64,000 bases of DNA from Aphrophora alni (lineage: Eukaryota > Arthropoda > Insecta > Hemiptera > Aphrophoridae), in NCBI GenBank assembly GCA_963513935.1, contig OY740772.1, forward strand, positions 13,362,098-13,426,097, in the 5' to 3' direction. Shown one piece after another: positions 48,901 through 60,900 of this stretch (position 1 is the stretch's first letter; each line of letters opens with the position of its first letter). The position numbers and the translations under genes are program-made. The notes beneath the pieces are model-generated. The model ran no database searches. It was not told the DNA's origin and was given only the letters and a program-made list of their open reading frames with translations.

Positions 48901-51900
48901 AGATAAGATATTTAAGACATCGTTGTAACATTTTTTATAAAACAACTAGTTCCTCATTTTTAGTTTGTGGTAATTGTAAAGAAACCATAACTTGCTTTGA
49001 TAATTTTGAACAATTCACAATCCGTTTTAATCAGCTTTTGATGTTAGCTCTTAACATATACACTGGTTTTATGAAAACCTGGTTACACTTCCATAGGAGA
49101 ACTGTAAACATTTGAAAACCAGATTAGGTTAGATTAACTGAATTATAAACAAATATTTGTTTTGTAAGAAAAGTATATTATAACAAAAAGCCAATTCTTC
49201 AAATAAATGCCCAATTTAACTCCTATCCAAAATAGGAAGAAGGTTTATCATGTTGTAAATATGGAAAAGTTCAACTAAGAAGCAAGTTTTTTTCCCTTTA
49301 CAATTGTATCCTAGTTCTTTTGATCTAAAGGATATTTAAGGTGGGGTGAAATTTTTAATCTATTATGGTTACATCCGTCTTTTATAATAATTATAAAATA
49401 GAGTTTTGTTCCCCTTGTGAAAAAGGAAATAAAAGAACTAATTGATAAGGGTAGGATTATTAACTCCCCTGGTCCACAACTGATAAGACCCAAGGTTCGG
49501 CAGTTGTATTACAGGTTAGTAAATGCACAGCTACCCTTCAAACACCGGAATGCAAATTATATAAATAAGTTTCTGAAGAAGTGAAGTATTTTTTGTCTAC
49601 ATGAAATGTTAGACAGTGTTTCCCCCTTTGTCCTTGTTTTATGTGACAATCATTGTCGGTAACGATTTAGTGTTGTTTCATTGTTGTGTGTATTTGTGAT
49701 GTATAAACAGATCAAGGACTCAAAAGGAACGGAACTGGTTTTGTAATTATTGTAATACTCAATTTTTGAAATTTTGCTTTGGTACCAAAATATCAGCTGA
49801 ATTGCTGAAAAGGAACATTTATGATTGGTTGAAAGAAAGACGATGTAAGTCAAGTTGACGTCTGTAAATAACATTTGAAATAAGGGAAAGAAAAATTAAA
49901 ATAGATTTCCAAAAATATGTATTTAAAATAAATAATGTTTAGTTTTAAGATAGAATGAGTATTGGAGTGAAATTTTGTGCATGTAAAAGCGAGAGTGTGT
50001 GTTACCAGGCAAGAATGATTTGGACAATGTCCGTGGAACTTGAAAGGTGAACCCTGTACTAGGATGGTAAGCGTGCAAGCTCAAGGTTAATTTTTAGTTG
50101 GGAGATAGAGTCCAAAGTGATCGGACGTGTGTTTGGTTAGTGGAAGAAACATTTAGAGGACAATGAAATTTGTCTTTGAGTGATTTTTTGAACTTATGGA
50201 AAATGTAATTTAATATTTAAGAGTCTGGAGATGGCGTCTGAGGTGATCGGACGTATTTTTGAGTCTAGAGACAACGTTCAAAGTAAACGGACGTAATTTT
50301 CAGTAGTAATCGGAACAATGTGCTTGTGCTGAAAGAGACGCTTTCAAAAAAGTGAAAACGAGTAATATTAACAAAGATCGTTGATGGGAGTGTTGTTGAA
50401 AGGTGATTTCGAGAGACAGACAAGTTTTCATTTTGAACATTATGCAAACAGTGACGGAGTTATCATCAGGAAACTAACACACCAGCGAACTGCAATGAAC
50501 AATCTTCCTTACAATATAGGACTGGTAATAGGTGTTAAAAAACACCCAAAATTAAATATTGTAAAATCATTTTAGATTAATTGTTGTTTGATGTATTAGT
50601 TATAAATTTAATGAATTTGATATTTTCTTTTTATAATTACTTTGCTATTAAAAAATTTAACGATGTAATAATTTTGTTGAGATAAAATAGTTTAAAAATA
50701 CTTAAAATAAATAAGTCTAATCAACTCATTTTTGAGTAATTTTCTAGAAGTTGCAACTCAACATTTAAACTAAAGATTTAAGATTTTGACATTCTTAAAA
50801 AGTAAAACTTAAACGTAAAAGATAAAAGTAGGATGTTTAATTTAGTAAACTGATAATAAATTTATGTATTTGTTCAATAATGTGTTTAATAAAAAATGTC
50901 CAGTTTCAGGAAAACAAGTAAGGACTTCTTATTTACTGTTAAACCACTGAAAAGTACACTTAAAAAAGAATCATGACCCTGAGAATTTTAATAACAAATA
51001 ATAATTGATTTTTTTTTTTACTTTTTCAAAATTGGTGAGTTAATTCCACCTGGCGCCCATAAAGCTGAGCAATTTATTTTAATTCTTAATTTTTTATTGG
51101 TTAGCAAAAGTAGTTTCCCCTAACATTTTTAGACAATAATTACATTATTATAAAAAAATTGGCAGTTATAGGGACTGCCAATAGAAGTGAAAACTTAGAA
51201 TGTTTTATTTTATTATTCACAATTTAAATTAATAAATAACGATTTTGAAATATTAAATTTTTAAATAAAATAAAATATTTAGTGGAAGAAAGTCAGAGTC
51301 TTTTTCATCATTTTAAACTAAATATTTTAATAATATAAGGTAATAAACTATAATTTTGCATTAATAAACATATTTTAAACTTAAACACATTAATCTTAAG
51401 TTATTATTATTAGTATTTTATAAAATTTTTAATTTCAAAATCCACGATAAAAATATATGTTGCACAATACGTCAGCTGTATAGCTACAGATATACTACTA
51501 GTAAGCATGTCGGTGACGTGAACACACGAGATTTCACCCATCCAAAAAGCGTCTAACGTACACAGCACACGGCCGCTGTGCATGCGCCAGTCATGAGCAT
51601 GTCGGTGACGCGAACCCATGAGATTTTCCTCTACCAAAAAGTGCCCAATGCGGCTAAAGAAGTTTTCACTTCAAAAACGTGGATGTAGCCATAAAACATT
51701 TATACATTAGGTCTAAATATCACAAAAATTTTAATATTTTTATTTATGAACATATTTGTTTTGCAAAAACAGGTTATTCGATTTGTTAATAATGTCCCTC
51801 AAAGACTACACTATAAGCAGCTTTTTATTTATCTAAATATAATGACTCTTCAATTTGAGTGCTCCCTGTTTGATAATTGAAAAAAAAAAAAAAATTAAAC

Positions 51901-54900
51901 AAAAATTAAATCAGTGGTTCAATCCCACAACACTAGACACTGTATGGACCTTAGAACTGATAGCACTGACAACTTAATTTATTCATTATTTTATTACAGT
52001 AGAACCCCTCTTAACCGGTCTAGTCGGGACTGACATCCGGGCCAGTTGGCCGTTTGATCCAAGGTTCCCGTGAATAATCGGTTTTCGTTCAAAGAAAGCT
52101 TATTTAATCAGGTAGCACTAAGAATTAAGCAATTAAGATGTTATTGCAACTCATTTTATTGTACATAAATGTATCGTATATATTATGTTATGTATATTAT
52201 ACATCAAACATGAAAAAATTAAACACTACAAAGCTTTTTTACAGATTCCCCTCTGTCAAGTCTTTTGACACATTTAACCGCATCTCAAACGAAACCAACA
52301 CACGCTTCCCTTTTCGTAACTTGCTCATTTTTATTTACTATATATACTGTACGTAGATCATACCCAGTCAAAGACAAGAAGAAAACTGAAAAGAAATGTT
52401 ATATTTTCCATAATGTATACTAAATTGATTTGTGGAAAAAAAGCGGGCCATCAAGCGGTTGCCATTGCCGGGGTGTTTTTATGCTGCCGACAATGGGATA
52501 CCGCTATCGACAAAGTCGTTTGATTCGCCGCCCCTTTGGTGTTTCAATTATAATTTATTTTCGGAAACTCTCATACAACCAGTACACTACGATATAGGCC
52601 AGTTAATCCGAGGACCGGTTAATCCGAGGCCGGTTAACAGAGGTTCTACTTGTATTTGATTTATTATATTCAATGTGAGTTAAATTTTAAACCATTTAAT
52701 GATGTTTAATTATAAAAATTTATGATCTTGATAAGCATTGTAATAATGTTAAAAACCAACAAAGTATTTTATTACTATTACGTGATTACTTGGAAATGCC
52801 CTAGAGCACACATTATTATCCATTTACTTCCAAAGTGCCTGAAACATAGTTTTTTCAATCGTTTGTAAAAAAAAAACTAATGGTACAAAAAATTGTACAA
52901 CTTTCTTACTCATCCATCCCAAAAACCAAATAAAAATTGGCTAAAACTTTTACCGAGAATGTCTGTTTGGTAGTTGTTAATCAAAAATTGATAATGAACC
53001 ATGGACACAGTAGTAAAAAAAAAAAAAATAGATAAGGGGCTATAAACTTGCTTCGCTTTATACACATCTTCAGGATAAATCTTATTTGATTAAAATTGTG
53101 GCGGACAAAGTGTTAACGTCACCACGATAGGGAAGTAGTTCACCCAACTAGGTTTCTAACACTCATACGGCAAAACCTGCCAAACAAACACATCATTTCC
53201 CCGGCCTTAAATGGCTTTGTTTCGGCCAATCTCACCTTACACATCCTGCATTCACAACTTGTCTCTGATTGACCGACAGCTAACGTCACCTAAAATTCTG
53301 CAGCTACAAACAATAGCGCTCTGTAACACTATTCTGAACCAATCACAACCTTCCTCAAATCGTTGATTGGTTCGCTTCACAGAGAACTTAGACAATGGAC
53401 AGCTCATCCTAAGCAAGCTAAGCTACAAGCTGGCAGAGCTAAAGTTGTATAAGTAGTGGCAGAAAAGTCCAAAAAATCACTTCTCTTCTGGGAGACCTAC
53501 CGCGAACATCAACACTTCTCTTCCGGGAGACCACAGCAGAGCATCATACACTTCTCCTCCAGGAGACCAGAATATCACATCTTCAACTTCTTCTCCAGGA
53601 GTCTAGTCAGTCACATCACTTCTCCTCTGGGAGATATGCCAGAGCTACACTTCACTCACACTCTCCGGGGAGACCAGTCGAAGCCAACTTCACCTTCACC
53701 CTCTGGGGAAACAACTTGTAGAACTCACCTGTACCCTCCAGGGAGACACTACTTCATATTACACGAAAAAACGCCATTAGGAAACTACACTCATACCTTG
53801 CTGATTGAACTCTGATCCACCCCCCGAATACCAGCTTGTTCAAGCCCATACAAGGTCTTAATCATTGCCAACACCTTTCACCTGGCTCCTGCCACCTCAC
53901 CGCCTCTCCGAGAGTCACCCTGTGACCACCCATCAGGGAAATTAAACAGAGAATTCAGGTCAATGGCAGCATCTTGCTCCCCCTGCATCCAGAATAGCGG
54001 CCAAGATCACATATTCCTTTCTCACTATGACCAGTTCATCTCCTCAATCCTGCCCCGGCAATCCTAGAGCCCCATTGTACGTGGTACTCTAGGTACTGAG
54101 ACCGACTGGCTCTTTTCAGGGCTAACTAAAAGGTCCCCAGTATGCCGTAAAATCTTTCACCATTCCCTGCACCAAACCATCTCGTCCCTCCTGAGTCAAT
54201 TAACCTAAGCACACCTTCTTTTATCTATCACCATCCCACAACTTTAACTGACCAAAAGGGTCTCTGTCCTCTAGGCTGAACCACAGACCTACGCCCCGAA
54301 CAACACTACTGAAACTTCTGGGAGATAAAAACCCAGTGGCGCCGAATACAACACCACAAACATGACACCAACTATATGGTCACAGGGCCAGACATGTTCT
54401 AATCAAATCTGCATATCAAATGTGAGTTCATTGTAGCCTGCTCCAAATGCAGAGTCGAATCTCACCATATCTACATTGGGCTAACAGATGTAGCATTACC
54501 CAAAAGCTACACTTGCCCAGAGTGCAAGGAGAGTATGACACCATCACCAACCAGAGCACCGACACCAACACCACCCATTACAACAACGGACATCCTCCAA
54601 GCGCTGGTACAGCTATTACAAGGTCAGCACACCCTATCACCACTACCGGAATACAACGGCGACGGACCACAGGACCTGATAGTGTTGCTTGTCCAATATG
54701 AAGTGGCACTAAAAGCTCGAGCCTTACCTACCAGTCAATGGACACAAATCATCGCCCTACAGCTATGAGGCAAGGCAGAAGGCTGGAACAGAATGTATAC
54801 CGATGCTAACCTTGGAGCAGAACTCTATGGGAGAAAGCAACGGACGGAAGAATCTATAGATACATTCCTAAACCCAGCTATGACTCGGCTGGTGCCACCA

Positions 54901-57900
54901 GCCACAGAGACGCATGGGCAGAGCATGTATCTGGAGCTACTCCAACCAACTCTGAGATCCAGACTGCACAGGTCCACTACCCACAACACAGAGTTCCTCA
55001 TGGAACGAGCAAGAACCATTGAGCTGGACCTGAGTGAGGAAAGGAAGTCTGCCCCTCAAACCACGGAGCCTGAGGAAAGGATTGCCTACAAGCCTCCCAG
55101 CAGGACCGCGCCACCACAAACCATCACCCGTCCACCACCAACGGGAACCCCAAGTGTCGGTACTGCCCGGAATATCACTTCCATCGCAACTGCCCGGTCT
55201 TAAGGACTCGGCGAGACGCCGAGAAAACTGGAGACGGATGGGTCACAAGACCGTGCAAACTGCTAGCTCATCAACCTCGGCTCCATATCCCACACCACTC
55301 TACCCCATCTACCTAACATACCCGTATCCATTGGCAACCAAACTGTCACCGCCCTTGTCGACTCGGGAGCCAATGGAAATTTCGTACGGACAGACCAGGT
55401 CAACCCAAAAGATTTCAGATACTTCCAAAGGGTAACAGACGGCTCGTGTAGCTGACAGCCATATCAGCCTCCAGATCCATGGAGGCCTCCGACTCCCAAT
55501 GCAGATCTTGGATCAACACGACACAGAGTTCCTGGTAGCGGACCATCTAACAGAAGCTGTGATTCTAGGCTACCCATGGCTTACCAACCAGCACATCAGC
55601 TGCAACATTGCCGGATGCAGCCTCACCTTTGGAAGAGAAAAACAGCGACCCACCCCTGGACCAACATATCACCCCTACCTCCAAGACGACCACCACTACA
55701 CTTGTCGCGACGCCGGCACGGGAATGCCCCCAAGCAAATCCGTCCTGGGCTGCAACCTCTGCCGACTTGCAGAAGCGAAGTTTTCCTGAAACCCCACCAC
55801 AGACCAACACCACCACCACCAAGACACACGCGGACACCCTCAAGTCTGCCCCAGCAAACACTCTGGCCGCTCAATGAAAGTGCTCCCTATATATGTGTTT
55901 CCCCTAATAGTGTGACAGTGCCGTTAAGTGCTCCCTATAAACGTGTTCCCCCTAAACAGTATTAGTGTTTCTCCCTATAAAACTGTGGTCCCCAGAATTG
56001 TATGCCCTCCGCTAGTATTAAGAATAAAAACTTTGAGCTCTTTGTGTAGTATGTGATGGAAAGCCCCAGCTTTAGTCAGCAATACACACCAGGGGGAGGG
56101 GGAGTTGCTAACATCACCACAACAGGGAACTAGTTCACTCGACTAGTTTCTCAACACTCACACGTTTCATACAACAGTGATGCCCAAATTTAGAGTGAAA
56201 AAAAAAGAATTTCCTAAGATATGGCCAAAATATATCCACATATCAAATTTGAATAAAATAGGTTCATCCATTTGATCTGTTGAGAACTGCATATACGACA
56301 GAAAGATAACGAACAGGCAGACATCGTTCCAAAATCAATATCCGCAAAAAACCTGACTTGATATTTTGACACATCACATAATTTTCTATAAACTATGTAT
56401 ACGTGAGAAAGTAAAAATATGTGCATGTATCCTTTAGGTGTAATTTAAAGAGAAATAAACACTTCGAGATTGTATTATTTTTACAACACGTACATACACG
56501 CTTTAATTAACTCTAGTCCATCTTATGTAGAAAATGAGTTAAGACACACTGTCATGAAGTTATTCGTATAGCTACTCAGTAAATGCGAGCGGGTTACATG
56601 TAAATTGGTCATATAAGTGAGTTACTGAACTCTGAAAAAAGGTTAAAGAAGTTTCATTTAAAAAAATTGATTGAATTTCAAAACAGTTTTTTGGTAAGTA
56701 TTTCTCACCAGTAAGTATGGCAATAGATCACTGTGTGGAGCTAAAATCTCCATTCAATTATACCCATATTTGTTTTTTTTTAAGTTAAAAATAAGAGATT
56801 TGTTGTTAAAAAACTTTTCAACTGCAAACTCAAAATTAGGTAAGGAACCTAATCAGACAGTTCTGCAAAGATAAGTATATTTTTAAGCCCTAATAATTCT
56901 GGACATCCAATGTCAATTTTAAACGTTATATTTTTAAAATGAAATAAAGCAAAGGAAATTCCATTCTTCTTTCCTCAAATTTTAAGTGTGGATCACAAAT
57001 TATAATACAAGAGTATAATACTTTTTCATATAAGCATTTAAAAGTGAGAATTTAAACCTTTTAGTGGATAAGGTAAGACATAAGATGTCCCAAAAAGAGA
57101 GAATATAAACAACCAATATATCAACCGAGTATACACTTAACATTCATCAAGAATCTTAACTAACATTTTAAGTATAACCATAACAGTACAGTAGCATTCG
57201 ATAGAAACAATACTCTGTCTCTGTAAACTTTCAAACTTTTTTGAAGAAAAACTAAGTGTTTACAAAATAACATCTGACAAATGCAATAGTTTCTACATAG
57301 GCCAAAATGAGAAGATCATTTAAAAAAAAGAGGAAACGAATACCCAAAGGAAAAAATTATAAAACTAGGTTTAATTATATAAATCATTTAGTGAACACAA
57401 ATTGTAACTGTACAGATGTCGAACAAATTAAAATTTTTGTTGTTGTTGTTACGTGAAAAACCACTCGGTCATCGCTTTATAAAAAAGAAGAAAAGAATAT
57501 AAAATAAAAGACCCCTAGCAACCAAATACTCTAGAGTCAGGGTTGGGAAAAAACAACAGAGATCTGACAGGAAATATGATGGAGGAGGCTCTAACCCAAG
57601 ACTATATTAAAAAAGGTGTAGACCCAGCTTAGATCTTTTGGGATTGCCAAATCTGCACTTACTACAATGAGCCCCTAAGTGTAACACATTTTACACCATG
57701 TATAATAAAGGACAATAAATTTATTATATTCTCAAAGCACAAGCTTATAGAAGTAATTCAGTGGTCCTAGGGGCCTAGGGGTTGTAGACAGTCAGCGATA
57801 ATATATGATCACTTCATTTAATTCCTGTTGCCATAATTCTAACCATCACCCATTACAACCAGAATTCACTACCAATCTCAGTTTCTAATTTTTATTCACA

Positions 57901-60900
57901 ATGCTAATTTAACACCGTAACTTTTTGAGGCTCCTCAAGGATTAAACCTGAAACCTCTCAATCACTAGCCACTAACAGGAGTGTCAACTACTAGATTAGC
58001 GAGGTGATCGCCAAATAGTATATACTATTACTTACTTCCGTGATGCTGCATTACAGTTTTTAGATACGACTTAATAAAATCATCCTAGTACCTTATATTC
58101 CAGTCATTAGTACGTTGTGGTGAACACTAGAATAACTAATATTTTTCATCAAGTAGAATTTTCAAAAAACAATAGATGTGTGAACATTAATGTCATGAAT
58201 CTAGAATGTACAAATCAAATGGCAGATTTTTCTATCTTTTCCATTAAATTTTCATAGTTTCTCTTAGTTGTGCAGTAATGAACACGATATTTAACTTTTT
58301 TGTATTAACAAATAACATTTTGTAAAGATAATATTCACATAAATTAAAATTTATTTAAATGCAAGTTATGTTTCATCTATTAAAACATGCTAATGTAACA
58401 TTCCTTTGGAAAATGATGATAAAAACGGTTGAGAATTATGTAATTTTTAACCCTTAAAAAATGGCAACTCATTATTTTTTACTATGAACAGAATTTTGAT
58501 GAACTTGAACTACTTGTATTTTTAAGAGAAGATGAACACAATTTTGTTACTCGTTGATATCTAATTCAAACCAACAATTTTTATTTTATTTGTCTTTGGT
58601 TGATTTAATACTCTCACTTTGTGTGCCAGACATTTCGGGTTCAAATTCCTAGGGGCTCAGAAAGTATTGATAAAGTAAAGCTGTGATTAGTAGTGAATGC
58701 TATTAGAATTACGGAGAATGGATCTCAGTGTATTGACAACAAATCTTCTGATTAGATGACTAGGAAGCTTGCCCTTCACGGGCTTTTGTACCATATGATT
58801 TTTATCATTATTATTGTTTTAGTTTAAATTGAGAGATTTCATAGTAATTTTAATTTCTGATTTGTTTTTATTTTTATCTAATTTATTCCTTTTTAAATTG
58901 AATTTATTAAAAATATTAATGAAAAGTATTTTAAAATGGGAACTAGTGAAATATTTTAACCGAGTTTGTTGGTTAATCAAACTGACCTAACTACTGCAAA
59001 AAGCCATTTGTGTTAATATAAGAACCTAAACGATATCAATAAACTAAACACACTGTTTGTAATAACTATAACAATACAATAAGCAGATCATCAAATATCA
59101 TGCTAAGGCTTTCACCACTCCTAATTTGTATGTCGATTCCCCTAAAAAAAAAATCCTCCCTATTACTACCACCTCTGCAATTGTTAAGGTACAAACTCTA
59201 TTTAAAAAGTCAGAGTTATCAAAGAACGGAGACTACTTTATAGCGGTTTCATATAGAATGATATAACCTTTAGTGGCTGCCAACAAACCAATATAACCAA
59301 TCTTATATGAATTGAATAGTAATAGCAATAATAAACCTTACCAAGCGGCTGATATGGTGACATGACTGAATGTCTTCTGTCATATATGGGTCTGCTTGTG
59401 TGACAACGTCAGTTTTATTATCAGTTTGTGCAGAATACCAAACAACAACAACAACAAATAAGCTAAGAATTTAAGAAGAAACTTCTGTAAAACCATTTCG
59501 AACTTTTATTTTGAAATTTCGTAACCTATATATTTTAAAAATAAACATATTCTACGAATAATAAAAACCTAGTCAAATTTAATTGAAATCCAATTAAAAT
59601 TCCAGTTGATTACTGATTTTTTTATTTCTACCTTTTAGGTTAACATTAAAAGATGTAACGTTCACAATTTTGAGATCTTTATATCAAGATATATTCGATT
59701 GGGAGAAATGGAATAGTTGCAAGTAACATGATTGATCAATAAACGTAATGAAATTATAAAATATTTTATTGCATGGATTATTTGCGTTCAAAGACAAAAA
59801 CCTATAATTCAGAAGTTGAATGTAGACAGACAGTTAAGATTTCAGAGTTGTTAAACTTACATGTATGTGTGTGATTTAAAAACAATTGGAAAACTTATAA
59901 GAAATGTTAGTTTAAGATTTCATAATTGTAATAAAATTAAGTAATACGGTATGTGTAAAGAAATTAAGAAAACAAAATATTTTGTAAAATAATTGGAAAT
60001 AGTTTTGTCAGAAATCAGAGTGTGTGGTATTAACCAATACGAAAAATGATGGAAGGATAGTGTGTAGTGGGAAGATGCAAGATTCCAAGATATCAAAAGA
60101 TACGGACTACTAGCAAATGGGTCTCCGAAAAGAGTAGTTCTGATTTAAGAATACTCGAACTCCATCATAAGCTGATTAATTGATCTTCCAGAGCGACGTT
60201 CGATGCCCGTCGTGTAACTCGGTACTAATAATAGTTTTTTAACTTTAAAGTAGAATCAGTGAAAATTATGCCTTGGTATGAGCGTAAAACTTGAGTTTTA
60301 TATTTTTAACATGAACAATTAAGTAAATTGAACATATTTACTTTAAGAAGCTAAGAATAATAGCTTTATTAATACAATAAAGAAAAATGATGTAAAACGT
60401 ACTAAAAAGACTTTTGTAATGAAAACAGTTATAATACTGTAACTTAAATAAGAAAACTTTTGTCCAAAGAGTTGGAGTAAAAATGAACCTTCAGATGGAA
60501 CGTCATAAGTAGTACGAGACATTTTCTATTTGTGAATTAAATAAGAAAAAGAACTTTATGAAATCTTACTTGAACTTTATGTATACTTTTAATATAAAAT
60601 ATGTATGTCATTTACAGGAATCTTGTGCTATAATTTGTTTAATAAAAAATGTATGTATTTCAGGAGGAGTTAATTAAGCAAACCGCTTAACCAAAATATG
60701 TATGTTTAATATATATAATTTTTTATTAATAGATGTAGGTATTTCAGAAGTCTTTCATGATCATTTATCATATACAGTAGAACCTCTGTTAACCGGCCTC
60801 GGATTAACCGGTCCTCGGATTATCCGGCCTATATCGTAGTGTACTGGTTGGATGAAAATTTCCGAAAATAAATTGTAATTGAAACACCAAACGGCGGCCA

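Larger units (their letters stand above)
53111..56163 (+). mobile_element. Ty3/gypsy-like LTR retrotransposon without pol
   Basis: The parts appear in canonical order: 5' LTR (53111-54335, TG...CA), a primer binding site TGGCGCCGAATACAAC at 54337 next to the LTR end, gag (about 54397-55203), a protease with LVDSGAN (about 55350), a polypurine tract AGGGGGAGGGGGAG at 56091-56104, and the start of a 3' LTR at 56106 (TGCTAACATCACCAC against TGTTAACGTCACCAC in the 5' LTR). Reverse transcriptase, RNase H and integrase are absent: about 300 bp of non-coding sequence separates the protease from the polypurine tract. The 3' LTR stops after about 58 bp. The element is markedly GC-richer than the intron around it. 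Confidence 0.85.

Noticed and set aside
49390..49500. Peptide EIKELIDKGRIINSPGP, like the start of a gypsy reverse transcriptase
   Set aside because: Too short, and no downstream RT motif in any frame.
55565..55965. Several overlapping open frames on both strands
   Set aside because: Low-complexity Pro/Thr-rich sequence after the protease of the LTR element opens many frames at once; none has a domain.
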